Shown here in pieces: positions 9,216-19,333 of a DNA stretch of 64,000 nt (position 1 is the stretch's first letter; each line of letters opens with the position of its first letter). The notes below the pieces were generated by a model. It made no database searches and had not been told where the DNA came from. It worked only from the letters and a program-made list of their open reading frames with translations. The stretch comes from Clostridium sp. TW13 (lineage in GTDB: Bacteria > Bacillota > Clostridia > Clostridiales > Clostridiaceae), in NCBI RefSeq assembly GCF_024345225.1, contig NZ_BROD01000001.1, positions 1,302,001 through 1,366,000 of the forward strand, in the 5' to 3' direction. The position numbers and the translations under genes are program-made.

Positions 9216-10212
9216 TGCTTTAGCTATAACTATTTTTATAGTAATTTTGGTATTGATATTTGACTTTATTAATGGATTTCACGATACAGCGACTGCTGTT
9301 GCAACGTCTATTACTACAAGAGCACTTTCACCAACAGCAGCTATTATAATATGCGCTATATTTAATTTTATTGGAGCATTTACAGGTACTGCTGTGGCCA
9401 AAACAGTAGGTGAGGATATTGTTAGTCATTCATCAATACCTCAATGGGTTATATTTGGAGTATTAATTTCAGCTATAATCTGGAACTTGATTACTTGGTA
9501 TTTTGGAATTCCAAGTAGTTCTTCACATGCATTAATTGGATCTTTAGTTGGAGGAGCTATTGCTTACACTTGTACTTTAAAAGTGGTAAACTGGTACAAC
9601 TTATTTCATAGTGTAGTACTTTGGCTATTCCTTTCGCCTTTAATAGGATTTACAGTAGGATATATTATAATGAAGATATTGAACTGGATATTAAAGCCTT
9701 TCAAAGTTAGAATTGTAAATAAGATATTCTTAAAACTTCAGGTAGTAGCAGGCGCTGCAATGGCTCTAAACCATGGTGGTAATGATGCACAGAAGTCTAT
9801 GGGATTAATTACAATGGCATTAATGAGTGGTGGATTTATAAGTGCGGCTACCTTTAAAGTTCCTACATGGGTAATAATAGCTTGCGCAACCTCTATGGCA
9901 CTTGGAACTTCTATAGGTGGAAAGAAAATAATTAAAACTATGGGAAGCGGAATGGCTAAGTTGACTCCAGTAAATGGTTTTGCAGCACAAACTGGTGCGT
10001 CAGTTGTTATTTTAATGGCAAGTGCATTCCATGCTCCAGTTAGTACAACTCATATAATTTCAACAACTGTAATGGGAGTTGGAGCTTCAAAAAGATTGAA
10101 GTCAGTAAAATGGGGAGTGGCTAAAAATATTGTCTGGGCGTGGGTATTGACTATTCCAATAACTGCAGGATTATCAGCTATTATAATCACTGTGGCCAAG
10201 CTATTTGTATAA
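9208..10212 (+). CDS. pit: PiT-family inorganic phosphate permease, copy 2
   Basis: A 334-aa paralogue of copy 1 with both PiT signatures intact (GFHDTATAVATSITTRAL and ALNHGGNDAQKSMG) and the conserved SSSHALIG segment after them. Differences from copy 1 cluster in loops. Two intact copies with similar promoters suggest either higher dosage or different affinity or timing; the sequence alone does not decide. Confidence 0.93.
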   Translation: MHSALAITIFIVILVLIFDFINGFHDTATAVATSITTRALSPTAAIIICAIFNFIGAFTGTAVAKTVGEDIVSHSSIPQWVIFGVLISAIIWNLITWYFGIPSSSSHALIGSLVGGAIAYTCTLKVVNWYNLFHSVVLWLFLSPLIGFTVGYIIMKILNWILKPFKVRIVNKIFLKLQVVAGAAMALNHGGNDAQKSMGLITMALMSGGFISAATFKVPTWVIIACATSMALGTSIGGKKIIKTMGSGMAKLTPVNGFAAQTGASVVILMASAFHAPVSTTHIISTTVMGVGASKRLKSVKWGVAKNIVWAWVLTIPITAGLSAIIITVAKLFV

Positions 10213-10245
10213 TATTTAGATAATTGAATAGATGTTAGAAAAGAA

Positions 10246-10306
10246 AATGTCATAGATTTGTTAAGGTTGCTATTAGAATTAGCAGTTTTACCAGTACTAT
10301 GACATT
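10246..10306 (+). terminator. Terminator after PiT copy 2
   Basis: Outer stem AATGTCATAG / CTATGACATT around a 41-nt internal part. It is followed by a T-rich run (TATTGTTTTCTAT). Confidence 0.6.
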
Positions 10307-10395
10307 TATTGTTTTCTATTATAATTTGGCATCCTCGGAAAATAAGTGGCTTTATATGTGAATCTATTTTGCCCTAGTACTTATTTCTAGAAGTT

Positions 10396-10866
10396 CTATA
10401 AGAGTTTGTAAAATTGCAAAAGAACATTTTCAGGTAACCTTTTTGCAGAGCAGAAAAATGTATACTCAGTCAGCCATTTATATTTTGAACTATAGACTTC
10501 AAATGTAGGAACAGTACGGAAATAGTATACATTTGGATCTATAAATTCACCATTTTTAACAGCATTAACATACTCAGGTGGAACAGTTCTTATTCCATTG
10601 TTTTCTATGTATATGGTTGCACCATCATCAAGTTTTATTGCATATCGAGCCGAAAGCTCACATTTCCCATCAGGTCGAATAATTTGGCTATCAATACCAC
10701 CAGGTAGGACTTCACCATTAAATCCATTACCAGTTACTTTACCAGAACGTATAGGAATTAATTGACGTCTACCAACTATTTCGTCTTGACCAATCACTAT
10801 AGGTGCATCTACATCAATTGTAATACTAAATACTTCTTCGAATTGTACATTGTCAAAGTTCATCAT
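10396..10866 (-). CDS. DUF3237-family protein
   Basis: About 156 residues, beta-rich, resembling the DUF3237 family of small bacterial proteins with no settled function. Visible family-like features are a repeated glycine pattern (GKVTGNGFNGEVLPGG) and a DGATIYIENNGIR segment. Start ATG 10866 was chosen because AGGTGA lies eight bases upstream; the in-frame GTG at 10878 is inside that site. Alone between convergent neighbours. Confidence 0.75.
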   Translation of the reverse strand: MMNFDNVQFEEVFSITIDVDAPIVIGQDEIVGRRQLIPIRSGKVTGNGFNGEVLPGGIDSQIIRPDGKCELSARYAIKLDDGATIYIENNGIRTVPPEYVNAVKNGEFIDPNVYYFRTVPTFEVYSSKYKWLTEYTFFCSAKRLPENVLLQFYKLL

Positions 10867-11060
10867 AATTTTTTTCACCTAGTTTCTATTTTTTGTTTAC
10901 AGATAATTATTATCTGTTTCTCATCAATTATATATTAGTTTTATGAATTAGTATATAATTCAGTAGATATTAATAGATAGATAGCTCTATGATCATTAAA
11001 TATGCACTATAAAATCAATCTAGAAATAGAATTTTTTCACCTGAAAACAATAAAAAGATA

Positions 11061-11086
11061 AGCCGTAACGAATGTTTGTTACGGCT
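11061..11086 (-). terminator. Terminator of the chemoreceptor gene
   Basis: Perfect stem AGCCGTAAC / GTTACGGCT with an 8-nt loop, followed on the minus strand by a T-rich tail (TATCTTTTTATTG). It lies 15 bases past the chemoreceptor stop. Confidence 0.85.
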
Positions 11087-11100
11087 ATATTAGTTAATTA

Positions 11101-13101
11101 TTATATTTTAAATTTATTAAGTTCTTCTTCAAGTTGTTCTGATAGAGTTTGAAGATTTTGAGCATAAGTAGTAAATTCGTCCATTGTTGCATTTATTTCT
11201 TCAGCAGATGCAGTTACTTCCTGAGAAGCAGAGGCTGTTTGCTCACAAACGGATGAGATATTTTCTATTTCAGTTTGAACATCTTCTTTTTTAGAATCTA
11301 CATTTATTACAGAGCTACGCATGTCTCCAATTAGAGATGTTATTGAGGAGATTGCTTCTATTATTTTATTGAAAATTTCTTGTGTTTCTTTTACTGCAAC
11401 TTCTTGCTCTATAACTATATTTCCAGCATCTTCTATAGCCATAACTGCTATTTCAGATCTAGATTTTATATTTTCAATAATAGATTTAATTTCTTCTGTA
11501 GAATCTTTAGATTGTTCAGCAAGTTTTCTTATTTCATCTGCAACTACAGCAAAGCCTTTGCCAGCTTCACCTGCGCGAGCAGCTTCTATGCTTGCATTTA
11601 AAGATAATAAGTTAGTTTGTTCTGTAATATCAGATATAGTTTCAGATATAGAATTAATTTTGGCTGTACTGCTGTCCATGTCTGATATAATCTTAGATAC
11701 TTGATCAGTTGATGCTTTTGTTCTATCAGATTTTTCAATTAAATCCTTAACCTTAGCAAGACCTTCGCTACTTAAGCTTTCAGTTGATAATGAAAGTTTA
11801 TTCATATCAGCATTATTCTTTGTAATAATATCTAGAGTAGAAGATAGTTCATGAATTTTTGCAACTCCTTCTTGAGCATTTTCAGCTTGGCTAACAGCAC
11901 CCATAGATACTTCGTTAATTGCTCTTGTAACTTCTTCAACAGATGCTGTAGTTTCTTCTGACATACTTGCAAGGTTTGATGAAGTTTCAAGAACAGTTTC
12001 TGATGACTTCTTTATTTTTTTCATAAGACTGGATATATTACTTATCATTAAATTAAAATCATTTATTAAATCTTTGAATTCATCTTTAGCTTTGGTTTCA
12101 ACGGAAACAGTAAAATCTCCTTTTGATACCTTTGCACAAACTTCTTTAAGTTTTTTTATGTTTTCGGCTATGCCTTTGCTTAATACCCAAGAAGCAGCTA
12201 TTCCTATAATTAGCATTATACCTATCATAATTAGTGTAGTAGACATAATTGAATTAGTATCAGCTGTTAATTCACTATGAGCCATAACAGCAACAGTTTT
12301 CCAACCAGTAATTTTGTTGGTTTGATATACTAAAAATTGTTTTTGTCCTCCAACAGTAACAGGAAGGTATCCACTATCCTTTGATTTGATTTCATTCCAG
12401 TATGATTGTTTTCCAATTGCATTTGTTCCGATAAGTGCTTGATCTGGATGTGCAATAACATTTCCATCCATGTCAGCTGTAAATATGTATCCAGATGAAC
12501 CAATCTTGCTAGTTGAGATATCTTTTATTAATGTATCCACAGAGATATCAATAGCTACAACCCCTAGAATTTTACCATTGTTTTGAATTGCTTTTGCGGT
12601 GGAGACAACTAATTTGCCACTTGAAGCATCCTTATAAGGTAAAGTAGTTACAACTTTATCAGGATTAGATTTTGCGTTAATATACCAAGGTCGTTGAGTT
12701 GGATTAAAGTCATCAGGCAGCTTTTGGCTAGGATTAATATAAAACTTGCCTTCTTCTGTGCCTACGTATGTATTAAGAATATCTGCATGACTTTCTTTAA
12801 TTGATTTTAGTAATTCTTCTGCAGAGGATAAATTATTAGCTTCACTCATATGAAGGAATGAATAGTTATTAGACATTATACTTGTCATTGAGTTCATTCC
12901 AGAAAAATAATTATTTAAACTTGAATTAACTTGAGATAATGTCTGGGTACTAGTTAATTGAAGTTTTTTATCTAAAATTGATGTTGACTGAGCCAAGGAG
13001 ATTGAGCCTAAGATTATAAGTGGAATTAGACAAACCGACAGAAAACTTATAATCAGCTTTGTACGAATTGAATTTAAAGTGAATTTTTTTTGTTTCATCA
13101 T
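11101..13101 (-). CDS. Methyl-accepting chemotaxis protein with dCache sensor
   Basis: A 666-aa transmembrane receptor. Helix 1 (about residues 12-32) and helix 2 (about 285-305) flank an extracellular region that looks like a double Cache domain ([50 protein letters not shown]), a fold that usually binds amino acids or carboxylates. A HAMP domain and a long cytoplasmic coiled coil follow, with the signalling tip [20 protein letters not shown]. It should control CheA in the flagellar pathway. No chemotaxis genes are adjacent. The ligand is not predictable. Confidence 0.93.
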   Translation of the reverse strand: MMKQKKFTLNSIRTKLIISFLSVCLIPLIILGSISLAQSTSILDKKLQLTSTQTLSQVNSSLNNYFSGMNSMTSIMSNNYSFLHMSEANNLSSAEELLKSIKESHADILNTYVGTEEGKFYINPSQKLPDDFNPTQRPWYINAKSNPDKVVTTLPYKDASSGKLVVSTAKAIQNNGKILGVVAIDISVDTLIKDISTSKIGSSGYIFTADMDGNVIAHPDQALIGTNAIGKQSYWNEIKSKDSGYLPVTVGGQKQFLVYQTNKITGWKTVAVMAHSELTADTNSIMSTTLIMIGIMLIIGIAASWVLSKGIAENIKKLKEVCAKVSKGDFTVSVETKAKDEFKDLINDFNLMISNISSLMKKIKKSSETVLETSSNLASMSEETTASVEEVTRAINEVSMGAVSQAENAQEGVAKIHELSSTLDIITKNNADMNKLSLSTESLSSEGLAKVKDLIEKSDRTKASTDQVSKIISDMDSSTAKINSISETISDITEQTNLLSLNASIEAARAGEAGKGFAVVADEIRKLAEQSKDSTEEIKSIIENIKSRSEIAVMAIEDAGNIVIEQEVAVKETQEIFNKIIEAISSITSLIGDMRSSVINVDSKKEDVQTEIENISSVCEQTASASQEVTASAEEINATMDEFTTYAQNLQTLSEQLEEELNKFKI

Positions 13102-13422
13102 TTAGACCCCCAATCTTTATTTTGAAATAATATTTTTTAAATGATATTATTTATCGAACTTTGAATCAAATTCTACACAAGAAGTTAATTACTAGTATTT
13201 AAGTATATGGTTTTGGTGTATTAATGTGGATAATATTTTTTGAAAAATGCTAAAAAATCATTAAAATACATAGAAAATTCACATAAGGTTAATTAAAAGT
13301 TAACAAGTTTATACATAGAAAATGTAAAGTAATGTGCATGCAAGAACAATTATTAATAATTAATATAATTTAATTTATCAATAAGTTTCGTGAAAAAGAA
13401 TGTAAGGTAAGTAGGTTAAAAT
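13102..13422. other. Non-coding stretch upstream of the chemoreceptor
   Basis: About 320 bases, AT-rich, without a credible gene. It must hold the chemoreceptor promoter on the minus strand; I could not find a clear sigma-D-type motility promoter in it. Confidence 0.4.
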
Positions 13423-13445
13423 AAGAGAACCGTATTGGTTCTCTT
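13423..13445 (-). terminator. Terminator of the DUF2935 gene
   Basis: Perfect stem AAGAGAACC / GGTTCTCTT with a 5-nt loop, followed on the minus strand by TTATTTTAA. It lies 18 bases past the stop. Confidence 0.8.
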
Positions 13446-13462
13446 AAAATTAGGAAGTATTC

Positions 13463-14401
13463 TTATTTGGGTAATTTCTGATCAGCCATATAAGTTTCAA
13501 GTTGATTTAAATAGTGATTATTTTCCCTTAATACATGATCAGCTAAAAGTGGCAAGATTATTGATTTAATCTTACAGGCTAACAAACCACCTGTAGCTGC
13601 CTCCTTAAAGGCTTTTAATTTAAGAGTTTCTTCTATTGTTTTTCTAGTAAGATCCTCTAATTGTTTAGAAGTGGCACGTGCTTCTTCTGCTTGTTTTTTC
13701 AAGTCTTCAAAATCATGTCCAAAATCATCTGCTGTTTTAAATAATGCTTTTTCAGTAGGATCTAATAATCCTCTTATAGTGTAAGCATGTTCTGATAATT
13801 TATCATCCCAAAAGACTTCTTTATCAAGCATTTCTTTGTTTAAATCAAATTCAGTTCCATCTTGCAATTTAGTCAATAGTTTTACATAAAATTGAGCTTC
13901 ACTAAGTATATGATTAATTACTGCTGGATATAGAGTAGTGAACAACTTACAAGATAATACTTCATTTTTAATTTTTGCTTTAAATTTAATAAGCATGTTT
14001 GCGGCATATATAGCACGGTGATTTAACATATAAATCTGTTCAGTTAACAGAGATATGTTTTGATCACTGCGGCCAGCTGATAAAGATTGCTCTGCTTTGG
14101 TTAAGTTAGTGTCGATTGGTATTCCAGTATAATTTTCAGTTACTTTTTCAGCATCCAAAGTATATTGTGTTACGAGTTCGTTTGATCTTGCTATTTTAGG
14201 GGGAAGTATTCCTTCTGATAAAGTTATAGCTTGACTAAGTAATTTATTGAATTCATTTTTGAATGAATCTGCTTGAGCAATTAAATCTTTGTTCTTAGGT
14301 GTAAAAGATGCCTCTAAGAATATGGAATGTTCTTTCATTATTCTTAGAAAAAATAGATTTAATTCTAAGGACTGAGTAATAAAATCTTGCTTTGTTATCA
14401 T
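13463..14401 (-). CDS. DUF2935-family protein (putative metal-binding helical bundles)
   Basis: A 312-aa, almost fully helical protein. It appears to hold two related helical bundles with spaced His and Glu residues (EHSIFLEASF near the start; EAQFYVKLL, HAYTIRGLLDP and LADHVLRENNHYLNQLE later), matching DUF2935, whose members are suspected di-metal proteins. Function unknown. GGAGAATTAA precedes the ATG. It is divergent from the HD-hydrolase operon. Confidence 0.82.
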   Translation of the reverse strand: MITKQDFITQSLELNLFFLRIMKEHSIFLEASFTPKNKDLIAQADSFKNEFNKLLSQAITLSEGILPPKIARSNELVTQYTLDAEKVTENYTGIPIDTNLTKAEQSLSAGRSDQNISLLTEQIYMLNHRAIYAANMLIKFKAKIKNEVLSCKLFTTLYPAVINHILSEAQFYVKLLTKLQDGTEFDLNKEMLDKEVFWDDKLSEHAYTIRGLLDPTEKALFKTADDFGHDFEDLKKQAEEARATSKQLEDLTRKTIEETLKLKAFKEAATGGLLACKIKSIILPLLADHVLRENNHYLNQLETYMADQKLPK

Positions 14402-14586
14402 TTAATTCTCCAATAATAATATTTTTACTATAAATAATATATTCAAAAATCATGATTTTAGTGAGTGGCTTTTTATTAATAGTAAGTTAAATTTGTAACT
14501 ATGTATAGATAGTAAAAAGGAAGTAATGTTTGACTAAAGAACGTATGTTTGATAAACTTTGTTTAGAAATATTTAGGAGGCCTTTT

Positions 14587-15261
14587 ATGAGTAGTGAAAT
14601 GAAGCACAAAAAAATAGTTGAGATAGTAGAAAAGGAGTTAACTTGTTCAGCGCATAATTTGGATCATGTCTATAGAGTTTATAATCTTTGCTTATTAATT
14701 GCTAAGAGTGAAGATAGTGTAAATCTTGATGTATTAATCCCAGCAGCTTTACTGCATGATATTGCTAGAGTAAAAGAAAGTAAGGATGAAACAGGAGAAA
14801 TAGATCATGCTGTTTTAGGAAGTGAGATGGCAGGTGAAATACTGAGAGCATTAGAATATGAGGAAACAGAGATTTATAAAATAAAGCATTGTATCCTTGC
14901 ACATAGGTTCAGAACAGGAAATGAACCTAGAACCATAGAAGCAAAGATACTTTTTGATGCAGATAAGTTAGATGTTATTGGAGCTACAGGCATTGCTCGT
15001 ACGTTTATGCTTGCAGGTCAATTTGGACAAAGGTTGGAGATAGATGATTCACTTGATCAATATTTAAAAACAAACACTGTTGAAAATGGAAGAATAAAAG
15101 ACGTTTCAAAACATTCACCATTTATTGAGTATGAAGTAAAGTTTAAAAAAGTTCCTGAAAAATTGTATACACAAAAAGCAAAAGAAATAGGGATAGAGAG
15201 ACTGAAGTTCATGGAAGAATATTTTAATACGTTAAGGGCAGAGATGAGAGGTATTAAATAA
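14587..15261 (+). CDS. HD-domain phosphohydrolase
   Basis: About 224 aa with the HD metal site: HNLDHVYRVYNLC (first His), ALLHDIARV (HD pair), HCILAHRF, and the final Asp in FDADKLDVIG. Family members hydrolyse phosphate esters of nucleotides or related compounds; the substrate here is unknown. Start ATG 14587 has a perfect AGGAGG six bases upstream, better than the TTG at 14530 that would add 19 residues. Its stop overlaps the next gene's ATG (TAATG). Confidence 0.85.
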   Translation: MSSEMKHKKIVEIVEKELTCSAHNLDHVYRVYNLCLLIAKSEDSVNLDVLIPAALLHDIARVKESKDETGEIDHAVLGSEMAGEILRALEYEETEIYKIKHCILAHRFRTGNEPRTIEAKILFDADKLDVIGATGIARTFMLAGQFGQRLEIDDSLDQYLKTNTVENGRIKDVSKHSPFIEYEVKFKKVPEKLYTQKAKEIGIERLKFMEEYFNTLRAEMRGIK

Positions 15262-15791
15262 TGAGCATACGTTTAAGAAATTTGCAAAAAGAAGATAAAG
15301 AATATTTCTATTCATGGATAAGAGATAAAGAGGTAGTTAAATATTCGCTGTCTAAGTTTCAAAAAATGAATAGTGATAGTGAAATCTCAGAATGGTTTGA
15401 TAAAGTCTTATTAGATAAGTCATCCTATAAAAAAGCCATAGTGGATAGTGCAAAAAACAATTTGATTGGATATGCTGGAATATCAGGAATCAGTCAGATT
15501 AATAAATCTGGAGAATATTTTATATTTATTGGTGACAAGTCCTATCATGGTAAAGGTGTAGGTACATTTGTGACAAAAGAGATAGTTAAAATGGGGTTTG
15601 AAGATTTAGGGCTTAATAGAATTATGTTAACTGTTTCAGATATTAATGTTGGGGCAGTGAGAGCGTATACTAAAGCGAATTTTAAAACAGAAGGAATTAT
15701 GAGGCAAGCCTGCTTTAGAGACGGAAAATTCCATAATAAAATTGTTATGTCAATATTAAGAGAGGAATGGATTAGTTTAACAGGAAAATAA
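15261..15791 (+). CDS. GNAT acetyltransferase, RimJ/RimL-like
   Basis: A 176-aa GNAT fold protein. The acetyl-CoA loop is visible as GKGVGTFVTKEIV, and the C-terminal part has the typical NVGAVRAYTKANFKTEG segment. Family members acetylate N-termini of ribosomal or other proteins, or small amines. It is coupled to the HD hydrolase by a one-base overlap, so the two are co-expressed; the functional link is not clear. Confidence 0.88.
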   Translation: MSIRLRNLQKEDKEYFYSWIRDKEVVKYSLSKFQKMNSDSEISEWFDKVLLDKSSYKKAIVDSAKNNLIGYAGISGISQINKSGEYFIFIGDKSYHGKGVGTFVTKEIVKMGFEDLGLNRIMLTVSDINVGAVRAYTKANFKTEGIMRQACFRDGKFHNKIVMSILREEWISLTGK

Positions 15792-16147
15792 GTACTATAA
15801 AGATATGTGTGGTGAACTCGTTAAGAATGTGCAGCTTAAAGGCTACAAAATCCTTAATGAGTTAATTTTTTAATCCAAATTTAATATAAGCTTTAAAATT
15901 TCTTAATTTGGGAAACATAGAATATAGAAAATAGATCTAATTGATTATTACATTTAGAGTGTAGAGTGTGGCAAACAAGTGATGAAAATCAGCTTACACA
16001 AGAATCCATAGATATTAGATTTAGATAATAAGATTTATTTTATATAAAATCTATATTCTATTTATGAAATACTAAGAAATTCATAATATTTGAAAGCTAC
16101 ATTAAAGATGTTGACAAGAAAGTATTAAATTGGAGAGGATGAAGAGT
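15792..16147. other. Non-coding stretch between acetyltransferase and glycosyltransferases
   Basis: It holds a terminator-like hairpin at its left end and then about 280 AT-rich bases with no credible gene. The promoter of the glycosyltransferase pair should lie here, but no single candidate stands out. Confidence 0.4.
15815..15863 (+). terminator. Terminator after the GNAT gene
   Basis: Arms AACTCGTTAAG and CTTAATGAGTT pair with one G-T wobble around a 27-nt loop, followed by AATTTTTTAA. Confidence 0.65.
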
Positions 16148-17341
16148 ATGAAAATTTTAATTACAACAGATGCTTTTACCCCAACAGTTAATGGTGTAGT
16201 AACATCTGTATTAAATTTACGCTCTCAACTTATAGAACGAGGCCATGATGTTAGAATTCTGACTTTATCAGAAGATAATTTCTCAAGGAAAGAAGATAAT
16301 GTGTATTATGTAAAATCATTTGGAGTAAGGATATATCCTAATGCTAGAGCCACTATGAACTTTCATAACAAATATATAAAAGAAATTATAGATTGGGATC
16401 CAGACCTTATTCATTCCCAGTGTGAATTTACTTCTTTTATTTTTGCTAGAAAAATATCAAAGAAGTTGAATATACCAATAATTCACACTTACCATACTAT
16501 GTATGAAGATTATACTCATTATTTTACACATAACAAAAATTTAGGCAGAAAAGTGGTGAGTATGCTTTCGAGAAAGCTCTTGAATAATGTTACAACAGTT
16601 ATTGTACCAACAGATAAAGTACAAAAAGTACTAAAGGATTATGGAGTAAAAAATAATATTGTAACGGTTCCTACAGGAATTAAATTAGAGAACTTTGAAA
16701 AACAACCTATAGAAATTGATAAGTTAAAAGAGGAGCTTGGAATAGGCAAAGAAAATAAAGTATTAGTTACTATAGGAAGATTGGCAAAAGAAAAGAATAT
16801 TGAAGAACTGCTAGACAATATGAAAGATTTATTAGTAATAGATGAAAAGTTAGTATTATTGATTGTTGGAGATGGACCTTTCAGAAGAGAGTTGGAAAAG
16901 AAAGCAAAAGAAATGAAAATAGATAAAAACGTAATTTTTACAGGAATGATAAATCCAAAAGAGATATATAAGTATTACAAACTAGGGGATATTTTTGTTA
17001 GTGCTTCAAAAAGTGAAACACAGGGGCTAACATATTTAGAGGCTTTAGCAAGTGGATTACCTGCAGTATGTAGAGAAGATTCATGTTTAGAAAATGTAAT
17101 AATTAATGGATATGATGGATTTGCCTATGAGAGTATAACTGAATATTTAGAAAAAGTTGAGACTATTTTAAATGATGATAATTTATATAACTTTATGTCA
17201 AATAATGCACACAAAGTTGCTGAAAAATATTCGGAGAAAAATTTCGTTAGACAAGTTGAGAGTGTTTATTTTAATCAATTATTAGAAAGCCAAATGTACA
17301 ATTTAGAAATTGAAAAACCATATTCAACATTTGGTAGTTAG
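16148..17341 (+). CDS. GT4 glycosyltransferase, probable monoglucosyl-diacylglycerol synthase
   Basis: About 397 aa, GT-B fold, family GT4. The N-terminal domain has the acceptor-side loop TPTVNGVVTSVLNL and a HTYHTMYEDY segment typical of processive lipid glucosyltransferases (alMGS type). The C-terminal domain has the donor site with the EX7E-like SETQGLTYLEALASGLP. It would add glucose to diacylglycerol at the membrane, giving a lipid for membrane balance or lipoteichoic-acid anchoring. ATG 16148 is preferred over upstream starts because GGAGAGG is nine bases before it. The downstream GT4 gene fits the usual two-enzyme pair. Confidence 0.82.
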   Translation: MKILITTDAFTPTVNGVVTSVLNLRSQLIERGHDVRILTLSEDNFSRKEDNVYYVKSFGVRIYPNARATMNFHNKYIKEIIDWDPDLIHSQCEFTSFIFARKISKKLNIPIIHTYHTMYEDYTHYFTHNKNLGRKVVSMLSRKLLNNVTTVIVPTDKVQKVLKDYGVKNNIVTVPTGIKLENFEKQPIEIDKLKEELGIGKENKVLVTIGRLAKEKNIEELLDNMKDLLVIDEKLVLLIVGDGPFRRELEKKAKEMKIDKNVIFTGMINPKEIYKYYKLGDIFVSASKSETQGLTYLEALASGLPAVCREDSCLENVIINGYDGFAYESITEYLEKVETILNDDNLYNFMSNNAHKVAEKYSEKNFVRQVESVYFNQLLESQMYNLEIEKPYSTFGS

Positions 17342-17419
17342 AATAATATTTTTAATATAGTATATGGTATTAAAGTTTGATTCTAATACTTTTAAATTAG
17401 ATTATTTAAGGAGATAAAT

Positions 17420-18445
17420 ATGACTATAATTAATATGCTTTCAAGAGCAGATATGGTAAAAGGTCAAGGTGTATTGTCTGCACATGATGAACAGGTGAAT
17501 TTAGTAAAACAACAATTAACCAAGGATTTTCAAATTGTAGAAAATGAATTAAAGCTATGCGATATTATGCACTTTCATACAATAAATCCGGAATTCTTTT
17601 TCATGATTCCTTTTGCAAAGAGAAGAGGGAAAACAGTAGGATATGTGCATTTTCTTCCGGAAACCTTAGAAAATAGTATCAAGTTACCTAATATAATAAA
17701 GAAAATATTTTATAAGTATGTGATTACATTCTATAAAAGTATGGATTATTTAGTAACTGTAAATCCATACTTTATAGATGTTTTAAATAAATATGGAGTA
17801 GATAAAAATAAAGTAAGTTATATACCCAACTTTGTAGATTCAAAAAGCTTTTATAAGTTAAGCAAAGAAAATAAAGAGCAGTTGAGAATAAAATATAATT
17901 TAGACCAAGATAAATTTACAGTACTTTGTGCTGGGCAGCTTCAGAAGCGAAAAGGTATTTTTGATTTTATTGAGATAGCCAATAAAATGCCTGATGTTCA
18001 ATTTATTTGGGCGGGGAATTTTGCATTTGGCAAGATATCTGATGGATATAAACAAATAAATGAAATGCTCGCTAATGTACCTAATAACATTCATTTTCTT
18101 GGCTTAATTGATAGAGAAAAAATGAATGAGGTATATAATTTATCTGATTTGATGTTTTTGCCTTCTTATGAGGAATTGTTTCCTATGACAGTATTAGAAT
18201 CAATGAATTGTGAAGTACCTATATTGTTAAGAGATTTAGAGATTTATGAGAATATTCTTTTTGATTTCTATTTAAAAGCAAATAATAATGAAGATTTTAT
18301 AAAGCTAATAAATAGATTAAGGAGAGATGAGGAATTTTATGGTTTGGCGTGTGAAATGTCAGGAAAAGGTCATGAATATTATTGTAAAGAGAATGTTTCA
18401 AGGATGTGGCAGGAGTTCTACTGTAAGGTAAAAGCTGATGAATAA
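17420..18445 (+). CDS. GT4 glycosyltransferase, probable diglucosyl-diacylglycerol synthase
   Basis: A 341-aa GT-B protein. Features include MLSRADMVKGQGV at the start, HFHTINPEFF in the N-terminal domain, and a C-terminal donor site ending in SYEELFPMTVLESMNCEVP. It resembles CpoA/alDGS-type enzymes that add a second glucose to monoglucosyl-diacylglycerol. The neighbouring first-step enzyme supports this reading. The specific sugar and linkage are inferred from relatives. AAGGAG precedes the ATG. Confidence 0.78.
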   Translation: MTIINMLSRADMVKGQGVLSAHDEQVNLVKQQLTKDFQIVENELKLCDIMHFHTINPEFFFMIPFAKRRGKTVGYVHFLPETLENSIKLPNIIKKIFYKYVITFYKSMDYLVTVNPYFIDVLNKYGVDKNKVSYIPNFVDSKSFYKLSKENKEQLRIKYNLDQDKFTVLCAGQLQKRKGIFDFIEIANKMPDVQFIWAGNFAFGKISDGYKQINEMLANVPNNIHFLGLIDREKMNEVYNLSDLMFLPSYEELFPMTVLESMNCEVPILLRDLEIYENILFDFYLKANNNEDFIKLINRLRRDEEFYGLACEMSGKGHEYYCKENVSRMWQEFYCKVKADE

Positions 18446-18510
18446 ATATACTAATACTGGATCGTATTATGGTTAGGAGAAAATATAAAATGAGCAGGTA
18501 GAAAAATAAT

Positions 18511-18542
18511 AAGCAAAGCGTCTTTAACATGATGCTTTGCTT
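18511..18542. terminator. Bidirectional terminator, glycosyltransferase / phospholipase-like gene
   Basis: Stem AAGCAAAGCGTC / GATGCTTTGCTT (one G-T wobble), 8-nt loop, T-rich on both outer sides. It lies between two convergent genes. Confidence 0.8.
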
Positions 18543-18550
18543 AAATTTTA

Positions 18551-19153
18551 TTAATTAGATAACTGTAGTAGTTTATTTGGCTGTTTTACAGCGATTGTAT
18601 AATTTGCAGAAGTATTAAAAATATAAGAACAAACTAAAGAACTTATTTTTATGGAGTTTAGAATATCCCAAAGGTAAGACTCCTCTCCATTAATATAGTC
18701 TGATAATATAGTATCTATATTATCTTTAAGTGAAGAAAAGTTACTTATTGGTAGAGAAGAATAGCTCGAGTCATTAATAACTTGATTTTTTATAAGGTCA
18801 AAATTGTTGAGTAGATATTTTTGTAAGTCATGTTCATATTTTATATGATATACCACGTTACCAGCAGCTCCTGATTTGTGAGGTTTGCAACAAAAATCAC
18901 AAAGGTAGTGGACAATTATACCTAGTTGCATAGAATTATAGGTATTTAAATTTTGAGTTGAAAGTTTCTTGATTTTTTCATTTATATAACTTAGAGATTT
19001 TTGCATATAATGAGGATGAGTTTTTACATGCCAGCTTTGGTCAATCATTACAAGTCCAAAATTAAACATAAATCTAGAAAAACCTTTTGGAAGATCAATG
19101 TTACTTTTAAGTAGACATAATTCTCCTAATTTAACATGAGTTTTTACTTTCAT
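18551..19153 (-). CDS. Zinc-dependent phospholipase C-like protein, cytoplasmic
   Basis: A 200-aa helical protein resembling the zinc phospholipase C / S1-P1 nuclease fold. Candidate zinc ligands are spread as in that family: H6 (KTHVKLGE), the DQSWHVKTHPHY block, HYLCDFCCKPH, and HIKYEHDL. It has no signal peptide, unlike secreted toxins, so it is probably an intracellular relative of unknown substrate. AGGAGATATTTT precedes the ATG. Next to the glycolipid genes but convergent with them. Confidence 0.7.
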   Translation of the reverse strand: MKVKTHVKLGELCLLKSNIDLPKGFSRFMFNFGLVMIDQSWHVKTHPHYMQKSLSYINEKIKKLSTQNLNTYNSMQLGIIVHYLCDFCCKPHKSGAAGNVVYHIKYEHDLQKYLLNNFDLIKNQVINDSSYSSLPISNFSSLKDNIDTILSDYINGEESYLWDILNSIKISSLVCSYIFNTSANYTIAVKQPNKLLQLSN

Positions 19154-19333
19154 AAAATATCTCCTTGTAATGTATATAACATTTCTATATATACAATTAA
19201 ACTATATAGATGTTAAGCTAGAATTAAGCATTGTGGTAGTTATGTAAAATTAATATGAAATATACAAAATAAAATATAAATTTATGTATATGTAAATACT
19301 TATACTAAGTCATGTTTTTGGAGGGATTGTAGT

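Noticed and set aside
11321-11704. Plus-strand frames opposite the chemoreceptor signalling domain
   Set aside because: They are antisense shadows of a well-defined gene, with Ser/Ile-rich products typical of such shadows.
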